Source: PUMD01 sp964599275 (GTDB lineage Bacteria; Bacillota; Sulfobacillia; SLMV01). From it: DNA of 64,000 nucleotides. A program made the translations under genes and the position numbers. The stretch covers positions 1-64,000 of the forward strand of contig CAZRFK010000002.1 in NCBI GenBank assembly GCA_964599275.1, given 5' to 3'. Positions 25,640 to 34,889 of this stretch are shown one piece after another. The notes under the pieces were generated by a model that made no database searches, was not told the origin of the DNA, and saw nothing but the letters and a program-made list of their open reading frames with translations. Position 1 is the first letter of the stretch. Every line of letters starts with the position of its first letter.

Positions 25640-26272
25640 ATGTTTGTTAGTCATGCAATGAGGCGGCATGCGGAAACTGTAAAGCCCGATGATACCCTCG
25701 AACATGTTTGGGGGTTGATGAAAGAAAAAGATTGTGAGACTTTGCCGGTCTTGGATAAGCGACGGCAGTTGGTGGGCATTGTCAGTATCACGGATGTAGC
25801 CGAAGCTGCCATGGATGCTGAAGAGGATGATTTTCGTCAGGCAATAACTGTGAGTGAAGTAATGGAAGAAGAAATCACCACTATATCTGAGGAGGAAGTC
25901 CTAGAAGAAGCTGCTTACATTATGGAGGAAAATAATTATACGGCGCTCCCGGTGGTTTCCTCTAAAGAGACTCTGGTGGGGATAATCACCCGGGCTGATG
26001 TAGAGAGAATTCTGGTACGGATGATGGGATTCACCCAGCCCGGTACACGCATAAGTCTTTCAGTTCCAGATAGAGTGGGCAAACTTGCAGATATCGCACA
26101 GATTGTCAAACATTGCAACATGTCTATTGCCGGTTTGGCCACTTATACCCACGAGGATGCAAATGTTGGTAATGTGGTGCTCAGATTAAGAACTCATCAA
26201 CCAAAACCTGTGGTTGAAAAATTGCGCAACTCTGGCTACCGCGTCCTTCATGTGGCGCAGGTGTGGCAGTAA
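25640..26272 (+). CDS. CBS-ACT domain protein (AcuB-like)
   Basis: 210 residues from ATG behind GGGGGATGG. Two CBS motifs occupy residues about 1-55 ('VGIVSITDVAEAA') and 70-125 ('VGIITRADVERIL'). A C-terminal ACT-like domain follows (about 137-208). The layout equals AcuB of Bacillus, associated with acetoin metabolism, and other CBS-ACT sensors that bind adenine nucleotides plus a small ligand. No enzyme is fused and no acuA/acuC neighbours are present. It is followed 24 bp later by a Nudix gene. Confidence 0.85.
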   Translation: MFVSHAMRRHAETVKPDDTLEHVWGLMKEKDCETLPVLDKRRQLVGIVSITDVAEAAMDAEEDDFRQAITVSEVMEEEITTISEEEVLEEAAYIMEENNYTALPVVSSKETLVGIITRADVERILVRMMGFTQPGTRISLSVPDRVGKLADIAQIVKHCNMSIAGLATYTHEDANVGNVVLRLRTHQPKPVVEKLRNSGYRVLHVAQVWQ

Positions 26273-26296
26273 CCGGTTACCAGATGAGGGGGATCG

Positions 26297-26752
26297 ATGA
26301 TGGCGGATTCCGGACAGGACACTCATCGTCGAGCTGCAGGTGCTGTGGTTTTATCGCCATATCGGTGTAAGGCGCCTTACCTGCTAATTGAGGATCAGTA
26401 CGGTCACTGGTGCCTTCCCAAGGGACATATTGAACCCCAGGAATCACCAGTTGACGCGGCAAGACGAGAAGTTTTTGAGGAAACTGGTATAAGATCAGTT
26501 ATGGTGCGCCGTATTGGGCAGATAGACTATCGTTATTGGGAGGCGGGTCTGCTTATTTCAAAGACGGTAATCTATTTTTTGGCTCTGGCAAGAGATGGAG
26601 CGTTGTGTCCGGATCGCCGGGAAGTACGCCAAATAAAATGGGTTGAAGGTGAGGCTGAGCAGTGGAAATCTTGGTATGGATACAAAGCCCTTATACCTAT
26701 TTATAACAAAGCAAAACACTTTGCTCAGCCGTGGTTGAGTCAATATTGTTGA
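26297..26752 (+). CDS. Nudix hydrolase
   Basis: 151 residues; the start is an ATGATG pair after GGGGGATC, taken at 26297. The Nudix box GX5EX7REUXEEXGU is intact in 'GHIEPQESPVDAARREVFEETGI'-type spacing (residues about 50-72), giving a Mg2+-dependent nucleoside-diphosphate hydrolase. 'WCLPKGHIE' before the box is common in diadenosine-polyphosphate and related hydrolases. The substrate cannot be assigned more closely. It ends 62 bp before tRNA-Pro. Confidence 0.87.
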   Translation: MMADSGQDTHRRAAGAVVLSPYRCKAPYLLIEDQYGHWCLPKGHIEPQESPVDAARREVFEETGIRSVMVRRIGQIDYRYWEAGLLISKTVIYFLALARDGALCPDRREVRQIKWVEGEAEQWKSWYGYKALIPIYNKAKHFAQPWLSQYC

Positions 26753-26814
26753 CGAAAAACACCCAGAAAGATAAAATTACTGTTGTACATGCAATTGTTA
26801 TTTGATTGATTTGT

Positions 26815-26889
26815 CGGGATGTGGCCCAGCTTGGTCAGGGCGCCGCGTTCGGGACGCGGAGGTCGCCAGTTCAAATCTGGCCATCCCGA
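26815..26889 (+). tRNA. tRNA-Pro (anticodon CGG)
   Basis: A complete 75-nt cloverleaf: acceptor CGGGATG/CATCCCG, D stem GCCC/GGGC, anticodon stem CCGCG/CGCGG with loop TTCGGGA (CGG at 26850-26852), T stem GCCAG/CTGGC with loop TTCAAAT. The discriminator is A and CCA is not encoded. It reads CCG codons. Confidence 0.95.
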
Positions 26890-26962
26890 CACTCCTATGA
26901 TTTCGATTTCAAATTCATGGTGTATTTTCTTATGTGCGTGATTACCTTCGGAGGGTAGGAAT

Positions 26963-27250
26963 ATGGCCATATTGGATTCATTCACCATTGGTATTCTGAG
27001 TTTAATTATAGGGGCTGGTTGTTTTTATATTCCCCGCACTGAGTGGTTTGACAACATTATGGTTGAGAAGTATCAGGGTGAGGTAGATGACGAGGAAGTG
27101 GAGGACGACGAAGAATCATCCGAAGCGTCAGAGAAAGAAAATGCTGAGGTTACAATGGAAGACAGAATTGCCAAAGAAAAGAACACCTTGCTGTGGATGG
27201 GGTTTTTTTGGGTGGTTTTTGGTTTTATGCAGCTAGTTATTGGTATGTGA
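26963..27250 (+). CDS. Small two-helix membrane protein, unknown
   Basis: 95 residues from ATG behind CGGAGGG. One hydrophobic helix is at each end (about residues 5-22 and 75-95). Between them is a strongly acidic, low-complexity stretch (about 38-65). No family is recognised. Opposite helices joined by an acidic cytoplasmic or external loop suggest a small membrane adaptor, but this is inference. It lies between tRNA-Pro and murT. Confidence 0.65.
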   Translation: MAILDSFTIGILSLIIGAGCFYIPRTEWFDNIMVEKYQGEVDDEEVEDDEESSEASEKENAEVTMEDRIAKEKNTLLWMGFFWVVFGFMQLVIGM

Positions 27251-27348
27251 ATTTGCTGCCCTTTTACTCATCTGCCCTCCTCAATTCAACTTCATCTTGG
27301 TGACCAAGCCATGTTATGCATTGAATTCGAACAAAAGGAGTGCTGTAT

Positions 27349-28764
27349 TTGTTGAAGAAATTGCTGGCCGTAGCAATTGGAAAAAGCGTATTGTCATTAC
27401 TGCGTTTTTTAAATCGGTCCGCTACAGCCTTTCCTGGTAAATTGGCATTACGCATATTACCAGATCTGATCCAGTGCCTACTTGATTCATCAAATTTGAA
27501 AACCGTATATATAAGTGGAACCAATGGGAAAAGCACTACCTCTTCGATGATCAAGTCTATCCTTCAAACTTCAAAAATGACTGTTGTATGCAACGACAGC
27601 GGTGCCAATCTGCTGACGGGAATAGCCACTTCCTTACTTGAAAGCAGTAGTTGGTTGGGAAGATTAGCAGCTGATGTCGTGGTATTGGAAGTTGATGAGG
27701 CCACCCTGCCGAAAATGATTTTACACTTCGATCCCGATATAATTATCATAACTAATTTCTTTGCTGATCAGTTGGATCGTTTTGGAGAAGTTGAAAAAAC
27801 GGTTCATATCGTTCACCGTGCTCTGAAAATGTCTTGTGCAAAAATCTGTTTGAATGCTGACGATCCCTATTCAGCTGGGCTTGCCAGTGAGTTGTCATCG
27901 GCGAATGATCAAATATTTTACGGCATCGAACCGATACCGCAGGGTGCTGAGCTGGAGTGCGAGTGCGCAGAGCGGCACTACTGTGCTTTGTGCGGTGAAT
28001 CTCTGATTTACAGATATCGAACCTACGCACATATTGGAAAGTATGAATGTCCCCAATGCAGTTTTTCACGACCTTCACCAGATGCCTGTGCACGCGTTCT
28101 CAATATTGGGACCGATCATTCTGGAATTGAGTTCTCTTTTTCTGATAAGTTACCTCAGTGCCTCCAAGATACAGACCTGTTAACGCAAATCAGACTTCCG
28201 GGGGTTTACAACATCTACAATGCAGTTGCATCAGCATCAGCAGCCGCCTTGTTGGAGGTTGCTCCAGATTTCATAGATCGTGGGTTATCCGAATTTGAGG
28301 GTGTTTTCGGAAGGTGGGAAAAATTCTATATTGAGGGGGTTCAACTGGAGATTACCCTCGTAAAAAATCCAGTGGGTTTAAATCAGGTTATGCGCTCAGT
28401 ACAACGAAGAGAAGGTGCAAAGGTGATGTTTTTGGCCCTGAATGATAAAGCGGCTGATGGCAGGGATATTTCTTGGATTTGGGATGTTAACTTTGAGGAG
28501 ACTACTCTCATTGAATGTTCTGATGTACACTTTGTCGTTGCTGGCACCAGGGCCGACGATCTGGCGGTAAGATTGAAATATGCGGGTCTTGATGAACACA
28601 GATTGACAGTTGAATCTGATTTGGTAAAAGCCCTGGATGCTTGCTGCCGGAAATCCCAGCAAGAAGATGCTGTGATTTATTCCCTACCCAATTATTCGGC
28701 CATGTGGAAATTGAGGCGAGAAATACTGCGAAGAGTCGAAATTGAGGAGGCAGCTGGGGTATGA
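27349..28764 (+). CDS. murT: Lipid II isoglutaminyl synthase, MurT subunit
   Basis: 471 residues. AAAGGAG ends at 27340, so the TTG at 27349 is the best start; a GTG at 27340 would overlap the SD. The Mur-ligase core has the P-loop 'SGTNGKSTTS', 'LEVDEATLP' and 'TNFFADQLDRFGE'. The MurT-specific Cys4 zinc ribbon lies at about residues 200-245 ('CALCGE' and 'CPQC'), and the C-terminal DUF1727 domain has 'LVKNPVGLNQV'. MurT activates the alpha-carboxyl of D-Glu in the lipid II stem peptide; GatD supplies ammonia. Its stop overlaps the gatD ATG. Confidence 0.9.
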   Translation: MLKKLLAVAIGKSVLSLLRFLNRSATAFPGKLALRILPDLIQCLLDSSNLKTVYISGTNGKSTTSSMIKSILQTSKMTVVCNDSGANLLTGIATSLLESSSWLGRLAADVVVLEVDEATLPKMILHFDPDIIIITNFFADQLDRFGEVEKTVHIVHRALKMSCAKICLNADDPYSAGLASELSSANDQIFYGIEPIPQGAELECECAERHYCALCGESLIYRYRTYAHIGKYECPQCSFSRPSPDACARVLNIGTDHSGIEFSFSDKLPQCLQDTDLLTQIRLPGVYNIYNAVASASAAALLEVAPDFIDRGLSEFEGVFGRWEKFYIEGVQLEITLVKNPVGLNQVMRSVQRREGAKVMFLALNDKAADGRDISWIWDVNFEETTLIECSDVHFVVAGTRADDLAVRLKYAGLDEHRLTVESDLVKALDACCRKSQQEDAVIYSLPNYSAMWKLRREILRRVEIEEAAGV

Positions 28765-29528
28765 AAAAGAAAATCCTGCACCTGTGTCATCTGTATCCGA
28801 ATACTCTGAATATGTATGGTGACCGCGGAAACGTGATGGTATTAAAAAAACGCTGCAGCTGGCGGGGTTTTTTATTGGAGATCACGGAACTGTTCGTGGG
28901 TGATGATAATATAGATTTTTCCACATTTGATTTACTGTACATAGGCGGTGGGGGGAACCGCCAGCAACAGCTAGTTTACCAGGACCTTCTGAAACGTGCT
29001 GAAAATCTGCGATCTGCAGTGCAGCAGGGGGTAGTCCTTCTGGCTATTTCATCTGGCTTTCAACTCATGGGCATCTCTTTTGGGCCAGAAGATGGAACTG
29101 AGTATTCCGCAGTGGGAGTATTTGATGCTTACAGTATAACTGAAGGACAACATATGGTTGGGCAAGTAGTGGTAAAAAGTTCGATGCTGAAGAGCCAGCC
29201 AACCGTGGTTGGTTTTGAGAATCATTTCGGAAGAACATACCTGGGCCAGTACCCCTCTCCTTTCGGCCAGGTAATCAAGGGTATCGGAAATAACGGAGAA
29301 GACGGCACGGATGGAGCGGTGTCATATAATGCTTTTGGAACATATCTGCATGGGGCAGTGCTTCCGAACAATCCTCATTTTGCTGATTTACTGCTCCGTC
29401 GTGCGCTGCAGCGAAGGGACGACGAGATCGAACTTACAAATTTGACCGATGAATTTGAGTGGAAGGCCCACCGTAGTGCCCTCAAACGTGCCGGGGTATC
29501 ATATGGAGGAGAAGTTTTCACAGCCTGA
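28761..29528 (+). CDS. gatD: GatD-like amidotransferase subunit lacking the catalytic Cys
   Basis: 255 residues overlapping murT by 4 bp (ATGA). It has the GatD signatures 'HLYPNTLNMYGDRGN', 'GFENHFGRTYLG' and the catalytic-His segment 'GTYLHGAVLPNNP'. At the nucleophile elbow, where class I glutamine amidotransferases read A-I-C-G-G-Y-Q, this protein reads 'AISSGFQLMG' (codons att tca tct ggc). The nucleophile cysteine is thus Ser. A Ser nucleophile is not expected to support glutaminase activity. MurT-GatD might use free ammonia, or this subunit might be structural. The remaining fold is well conserved, so it is not an obvious pseudogene. Confidence 0.85.
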   Translation: MKKKILHLCHLYPNTLNMYGDRGNVMVLKKRCSWRGFLLEITELFVGDDNIDFSTFDLLYIGGGGNRQQQLVYQDLLKRAENLRSAVQQGVVLLAISSGFQLMGISFGPEDGTEYSAVGVFDAYSITEGQHMVGQVVVKSSMLKSQPTVVGFENHFGRTYLGQYPSPFGQVIKGIGNNGEDGTDGAVSYNAFGTYLHGAVLPNNPHFADLLLRRALQRRDDEIELTNLTDEFEWKAHRSALKRAGVSYGGEVFTA

Positions 29529-29606
29529 ACGGAGAGTGATGCCGCTATTGCACCTGATTTATCAACAGCTCGTCGCCGCAAGTTAGCTGGGAGCTTAATT
29601 GCTATA

Positions 29607-30956
29607 TTGGCATCTGTAGGAGTTTTCTGGTTGTCTGGTCTGTGGCACCTGGGTCATCAGGGACGCCTGGCATTGGCTGGTATTGTATTTGCGGTCTGTT
29701 GGTGGGCTTTCCAAGTGGTGCCCTCAGCTTATTGCTCAATGCTTTTGATACTGTATTTTATTCTGACAGGTGTTGGAACACCCGAGCATGTGCTGGGTTT
29801 CTGGACTACCCCCGTGGCCTGGTTGGTGATAGGTGCATTCTTGCTGGCTGAGGCAGTGAGTAAATCTGGTCTGGCAGAACGTTTGTCTCGTGTGCTGCTG
29901 GTACCTTTCAGCACCGACTGGCCTCGACTTATAATTGGTATTTATCTTCTTAACGGGATTCTGGCTCTTGTGATTCCACTTCCTTTTCCAAGAGCTTTCA
30001 TCCTAATGACTCTGGTGAAAACCATAATTTCTTCAGACCAAATATCAGCTGAAGCTGAATCATCCTTGGGTTTTGCGGTCTTTGCCAGCTGTATACCCAG
30101 TTCTATGATGTTTTTGACTGGTGAGGCAGTCTTGAATCCAGTCGCTTCCTCATTTGCTGGTGATCTGACCTGGATGCAGTGGTTGAAGATGATGTTTATC
30201 CCGGCCACAGTGTCAGCTGTGTTGATGATTGCAGCTCACCTGAAATGCTTTGGATCGATCATGACAGAGCAGCCAGATGATTTATTCGCAGAGAAAAAGC
30301 GTTCATCTGGCATCACTATGTCCATCGAACCGCTTGATGCTGCGGAACTGCGCACCATTTTCTGGGTGGCAGCTGCCATACTGTTTTGGGTGTTTGATTC
30401 CTATCATCCTTTTCATCCCGGATGGGTAGCTGCCGGGGCTGCTGTTGGATTGAGTCTTCCCGTTGTGGGAGACGTACTTGGTGCAGATGACCTGACATAT
30501 GGCGTTGAATGGTCTACTTTGATTTTCGCCACCGGAGCACTGGCTATAGGTACAGTCGGGACTGAGACCGGGCTCGCCGATTGGATTGTATCCATGATTA
30601 TGCCGACCGGTTCGGTATCGCAGCTGGGACTTCTTGTGGGTATTGCAGTTGCGGCATTTTTGTTTCATCTATTAATCGGCAGCGTACTGGCAACACTGTC
30701 AATGCTATCAGCTCCTGTGGTTATGCTTGCCGCGGCAGTTAACTTGCCAACCGCCCCGGCCATGCTGCTAACCTATACAGCGGCGGTAATGGGATTTGCG
30801 CTGCCATTTCATAATCTGATGCTGTTGGTAGGCAGTGGTGATGAGGGCTACTTTACTGAAAAAGAAACACTGCGGTTTTTCCCCTACCAGACTCTGATTG
30901 CGGCACTCGTCATGGCTTTTCAGATGTGGTGGTGGAATGCATGGGGATATTGGTGA
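29607..30956 (+). CDS. SLC13/DASS-type anion:sodium symporter family protein
   Basis: 449 residues as called from TTG 29607, whose SD (TGGGAG) is distant. The frame is open back to the gatD stop, and an ATT at 29547 sits ten bases after GGAGAG, so an ATT start adding 20 residues is possible. About eleven hydrophobic segments are present. 'TTPVAWLVIGAFLLAEAVSKSGLAERL' spans the family's first hairpin region, shown here only as features 'FLLAEAVSKSGLAERL', then 'LTGEAVLNPVA' and 'SAPVVMLAAAVNLPTAPAMLL'. It resembles divalent-anion sodium symporters (di/tricarboxylate or sulfate). A dicarboxylate substrate would fit the oad and suc genes, but this is inference. Confidence 0.78.
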   Translation: MASVGVFWLSGLWHLGHQGRLALAGIVFAVCWWAFQVVPSAYCSMLLILYFILTGVGTPEHVLGFWTTPVAWLVIGAFLLAEAVSKSGLAERLSRVLLVPFSTDWPRLIIGIYLLNGILALVIPLPFPRAFILMTLVKTIISSDQISAEAESSLGFAVFASCIPSSMMFLTGEAVLNPVASSFAGDLTWMQWLKMMFIPATVSAVLMIAAHLKCFGSIMTEQPDDLFAEKKRSSGITMSIEPLDAAELRTIFWVAAAILFWVFDSYHPFHPGWVAAGAAVGLSLPVVGDVLGADDLTYGVEWSTLIFATGALAIGTVGTETGLADWIVSMIMPTGSVSQLGLLVGIAVAAFLFHLLIGSVLATLSMLSAPVVMLAAAVNLPTAPAMLLTYTAAVMGFALPFHNLMLLVGSGDEGYFTEKETLRFFPYQTLIAALVMAFQMWWWNAWGYW

Positions 30957-31057
30957 TATTCGTGTGTGTCCGGCGGTCCTTTGCGAGTATCTTGTCCAGC
31001 GTTGAAGCTGGCTTAATATAAATTACTGATCGACATCACTTTGGAGGTGCATTGGTA

Positions 31058-31969
31058 ATGCGAAGTTGCGAGGTTCTCATAGTAGGTGCGGGTCCTGCTG
31101 GATTGACTACTGCCATATATACCGGTCGGTCCGGTCGTGACACTATTGTACTGGAAAAGGAAGTGCCCGGTGGGCTTGTTGCCACAACAGACGAAATAGA
31201 AAACTACCCCGGATTTCTGAACATTGGAGGGGCTGAGCTCAGTCAGCAATTTGTTCAACACGCCCAGCAGTTTGGTGCGGAGATAATCTCGGATGCAGCG
31301 GAATCTATCAGAGAAGATGGCGATCACCAGGTGATTGTTGGGAAGAAGGACACATACCGCGCCCGTGCTGTGGTTATTGCTTCTGGCTCTGCTCCCAGGA
31401 AACTGAACGTTCCAGGAGAGGAACGGCTGGTAGGTAGTGGGGTATCTTACTGTGCCACCTGTGACGGAGCCTTTTTTGAGGGACGCGAGGTTGCATGTGT
31501 TGGTGGAGGAGATGCAGCTGTGGGTGAGGCTGCTTATTTAACCCGTTTTGCCAACCGGGTTCACCTCATTCACCGCAGAGATCAGCTGCGGGCAGTGCAG
31601 GCAGTCCAGGAGCGCGTAATGAACAACGACAATGTGGATTTTGTTTGGAACACAGTTGTTGAGGAAATTATCGGGGATGCTATGGTTGAGGGTCTCAAAT
31701 TGCGCGATGTGAAAACAGATGAAACAAGGATTCTGCCTGTCGATGGGGTCTTTATCTACATAGGTCATCGTCCTGCCACCGAATTTGTTGAAGGCGAGGT
31801 AGATTTAACTGAACAGGGTGAAGTGATAACTGATTCTGAAATGCAGACCAGTGTACCGGGGGTTTTTGCAGTGGGTGATGTTCGTCCGCGGATCCAAAAA
31901 CAGATAGCCACATCAGTAGGAGATGGTGCTACAGCAGGAATGTCGATCGAACACTACCTGAGTGACTGA
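31058..31969 (+). CDS. trxB: Thioredoxin reductase
   Basis: 303 residues; ATG 31058 has GGAGGTG eight bases upstream. FAD-binding 'VGAGPAGLTTAIYTGR' and 'ENYPGF' are followed by the redox-active 'CATCDG' (CxxC), NAD(P)H-binding 'VGGGDAAVGEAAYLT' and the closing 'GVFAVGDVR' FAD motif. It is a standard low-molecular-weight flavoprotein reducing thioredoxin. The GGGDAA in place of GGGDSA is a common variant. The gene is flanked by unrelated genes and probably has its own promoter. Confidence 0.9.
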   Translation: MRSCEVLIVGAGPAGLTTAIYTGRSGRDTIVLEKEVPGGLVATTDEIENYPGFLNIGGAELSQQFVQHAQQFGAEIISDAAESIREDGDHQVIVGKKDTYRARAVVIASGSAPRKLNVPGEERLVGSGVSYCATCDGAFFEGREVACVGGGDAAVGEAAYLTRFANRVHLIHRRDQLRAVQAVQERVMNNDNVDFVWNTVVEEIIGDAMVEGLKLRDVKTDETRILPVDGVFIYIGHRPATEFVEGEVDLTEQGEVITDSEMQTSVPGVFAVGDVRPRIQKQIATSVGDGATAGMSIEHYLSD

Positions 31970-32105
31970 AGCTGACCATAATAGGTGGAGGATAATCCAT
32001 TAACCATGATATACTATAACCTGTAACATGGTATGTGGCATGAGTTGCTTGTCTGTTTTTACTGTAGCATTAAAAGGTAACGTTTGATGGTGAGGAGATA
32101 AATGC

Positions 32106-32609
32106 ATGGAGTTTGTGGGGGTTATCTCATATATTCAGGTCGGGGCCTTCCTTTTTCTCTTCGCTTATCTGGGGATAGGTTTATATCAGGTTAGACTGGA
32201 TAAGAAGGTTTGCGATTTGATGCAGGCAGAGGTCGAACTTCCTGATGGCGAAGAGGAGAACCAGGTATACAGTCATGGGAGAAGGGGGCAACCCAGTCTG
32301 GGTTTTGCTACTGAATGGGAAATGCTTTCCTGGGAAGAAAAAATTAGATATCAGAAGTTGGAAAATAAGCTTAACCGGGCAGCAGCTGTTGCCGGGTCGC
32401 TGGCATTTTTGACTGGATTCACCTGGACCTACATCGAGGTGCAGGTTGGTGCAGATGGGGGACTACCACAGGGATGGCTTATCCTTTTTTCGTTGTTATT
32501 CTTGATTGGACTGGGTATTTTATTTTGGAGTTACTATAGTAGATGGTTGGCTAAAAAGGAAGACTATCTTGATGTAAAGAGGCGGCTTGAGCGAAGGAGA
32601 CGCGGTTGA
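32106..32609 (+). CDS. Membrane protein of unknown function
   Basis: 167 residues from ATG behind GTGAGGAG. An N-terminal helix (about residues 5-27) is followed by an acidic, then basic cytoplasmic-looking stretch (28-85). Two further helices lie at about 90-108 and 122-145, and the tail is strongly basic ('DVKRRLERRRRG'). No family is recognised. It lies just upstream of the decayed ABC-class ATPase gene. Confidence 0.65.
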   Translation: MEFVGVISYIQVGAFLFLFAYLGIGLYQVRLDKKVCDLMQAEVELPDGEEENQVYSHGRRGQPSLGFATEWEMLSWEEKIRYQKLENKLNRAAAVAGSLAFLTGFTWTYIEVQVGADGGLPQGWLILFSLLFLIGLGILFWSYYSRWLAKKEDYLDVKRRLERRRRG

Positions 32610-32800
32610 AGATTGCAACTAACAGGTTTTCGTGGTCAGAAGCAATATAAGTGATTTATGACAACAGGCTCTTCAGGTGTTATTCTCCGTATTCTGCCTC
32701 ATCTTGGCTTTTTGAGTTTCCTGTTTACACGGATGTAAGCTCAGCAAAAACCGACATCGTCTTTCAGCTATGTTTACCAACTTGTTCGCGGAGGGATAGG

Positions 32801-34117
32801 GTGAAAGGGGTAAAAGACAGTTCGCAGATTATCTCAAAGCTGCATGAAATTGATGGGCGTGGATATGGAGCCTACAAGATTATTAGCGGGAAATACCGCG
32901 TGCAGGAATTCAAACTATCCATAGATTATGTTCAGGGCGATCCTTAAGCATCTCCGTCAAAGCTGCGTACCTGGACATGGAGAAGGCAGGTTTTTCTTCT
33001 GAAATGTTCAGAAATTTGGAGCGGAAGATAGGTCTGGAGAATTATCTGTTAAGGGCGTTCGACTGGTTCATTGACAGAGAAGTAAAGGGACATCGTCAGC
33101 GAAAATCGGATTGGTGGGAGTCGACTCTCCTGGACAGGATATCTTATCCAGAACTGCTGTTGAGGCATCTACACAGGAGATACAAGTTCGATTGGTGGCT
33201 GGTCAACCAGCCAAGGGAGGACGTGTTCTGGGTTCTCAGGCCGAGAAAATGCTGGTTGAAGAAATTCCAACCGTTGCCCGCCGAGCTATGAAACATGACA
33301 GTCTGGATGCTGATAACCTCTGGCGGTTCGTTCTCAACAGAGAAAATTCTGCTGATTTACGTCATCGCCTTGGCAGCCGTAAGGCTGTGACATTTATTGC
33401 TGATGGAGCCGATTGCTGTTGGTGGATGAGGATACAAGTGTAACCAATTTCATGATCAGGGACATGCGGATGCAGCAGCTGGTTAGTGGGGACAAGGAAC
33501 TCATCATTCCTTTCATTGATCGAGTAAGACAGTTGTACAGGGAGAAAGGGATCTCAACCATCCTGGTAGTAGGTGGCTCTGGTGGTTACTTCGATGTGGG
33601 GAACAATGTCATAATGATGGATCATTATCGTCCCCGGGATGTGACTGAAAAGGCACATAAAGTAGCGGAAAAATATCCTTCCGGCCGCCAGAAGGGAAGG
33701 AATCCCGGGAACCGTTAGGTGAGATCGCAGACAGCTCCCCCGATCCGGACAGTATTGATCCCCGGCGGAAAGGGGAGGTTCGAATTAGGACAGGGGGATC
33801 AGCACGATCCAATTTGGTCATCAAAACATAGAACTTCATCAGGTGGAACAGCTTATCGATGTCAGTAGACTCGAGCGATCGGTCAAATTTTGTAGTTCAT
33901 GAAAAAATATTTTCCAGATTACCCTCAGGGAGGCGCTTTGCCGCGTCAAACAGGATATATTGATGGGGAAGGACTTGACATAATATCTCCCTTTGAGGGG
34001 TACTCTGGAGGTTTTGCCCGTCCACGTATGGTGGGGGTGGCGGCAGCCCTGAACAGACTTCGAACATTACGGTTGCATTCTGAAACTAAAAAACAACTGA
34101 TTTGGGGGAGAGACTGA
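32801..34117 (+). pseudogene. Decayed ABC-class ATPase (COG3044/PF09818-like)
   Basis: The order of segments matches the 'predicted ATPase of the ABC class' family, but in several frames. It starts at GTG 32801 behind GGAGGG: 'KLHEIDGRGYGAYK' and 'LSIDYVQGDP', then TAA at 32945 where a Phe codon is expected. After a frame change come 'MEKAGFSSEMFRNLERKIGLE' and 'ENYLLRAF' (about 32977-33090). The third frame carries 'SPGQDILSRTAVEAS', 'RVLGSQAEKMLVEEIP' and 'VTFIADGA' (33120-33405). The next frame joins directly to the Walker B-like 'LLLVDEDTSVTNFMIRD' (33413 on) and 'ILVVGGSGGYFDV'. The intervening P-loop part, about 200 residues in intact members, is missing. A last frame carries the C-terminus 'DIISPFEGYSGGFARPR' and 'AALNRLRTLRL'. 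Confidence 0.85.
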
Positions 34118-34123
34118 GGTTCA

Positions 34124-34861
34124 ATGGCACAGCAGAACTGGGTTCGGGTGGCGGTAAGGAAAACTTCAAAAGCAGGAGTTTCGGCAAGCGGGGATAGCGT
34201 GGATGTAGTTGAACGAGCCCGCGGGGGACTTTCCGTGATCATGGCGGATGGGCAGGGCAGTGGGCCTGCTGCGAAGCGAATAAGTAACTGGGTGGTGGCT
34301 CGTGCTGCAGCGCTGATCGCTGAGGGAGCCAGGGATGGAGCCGTTGCCCGGGCTGTTCACGACAATTTACTCGCTCTTCGTGGAGGCAAAATCGTCTGCA
34401 CGCTCGCTATTATGTCTGTAGATCTCAACACCAATAGCCTGGTTATCTCGCGCAACGGAAACTCGGGAGCTTTGATTTTCGAACGGGGCGGACTGCCAAG
34501 GTGTCTCGATGAGGAAGTCCCTCCAATAGGGGTTCATCAGTTTACCAAGCCTGCAATTTTGGAAAAACGTCTGCATCCTGGTGATTGTGCGGCTATCTTT
34601 ACTGATGGTATATGCAGGATACAGGACGATGGAGGCAGCCTGGAGCTGGACATGCTGAAAGAGCAGATGATTGGTGCGGTTCAGGAGCATCCACCTCCGA
34701 GTGTTGAGACATTTGCTGATAGTGTATTTACCTCGGCCCTGCAGGCTGATGGAGGTAGACCTAAAGATGATATGTCCCTGGCAGCCATAACGGTCGAGGC
34801 GAGGGGAAAACAGCTTGGGGAAGCAGCCGTTCGTTCGATTGATCTGAAGTTTCCTTATTGA
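34124..34861 (+). CDS. SpoIIE/PP2C-type protein phosphatase
   Basis: 245 residues from ATG with GAGG upstream. The PP2C-like fold of the SpoIIE/RsbU/RsbX class shows an early 'SVIMADGQGSGPAAKRIS' metal-binding Asp, then 'NSGALIF', 'CAAIFTDGI' and 'RPKDDMSLAAI' with the expected Asp residues. There is no sensor or membrane domain, so it is a stand-alone cytoplasmic phosphatase. RsbX-like enzymes reset stress or sporulation phospho-switches. No kinase or anti-sigma factor is adjacent, so the target is unknown. It starts six bases after the pseudogene ends and its codons are intact. Confidence 0.83.
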   Translation: MAQQNWVRVAVRKTSKAGVSASGDSVDVVERARGGLSVIMADGQGSGPAAKRISNWVVARAAALIAEGARDGAVARAVHDNLLALRGGKIVCTLAIMSVDLNTNSLVISRNGNSGALIFERGGLPRCLDEEVPPIGVHQFTKPAILEKRLHPGDCAAIFTDGICRIQDDGGSLELDMLKEQMIGAVQEHPPPSVETFADSVFTSALQADGGRPKDDMSLAAITVEARGKQLGEAAVRSIDLKFPY

Positions 34862-34889
34862 TACTCATTGACTCGAAAGGAGTATCTTT

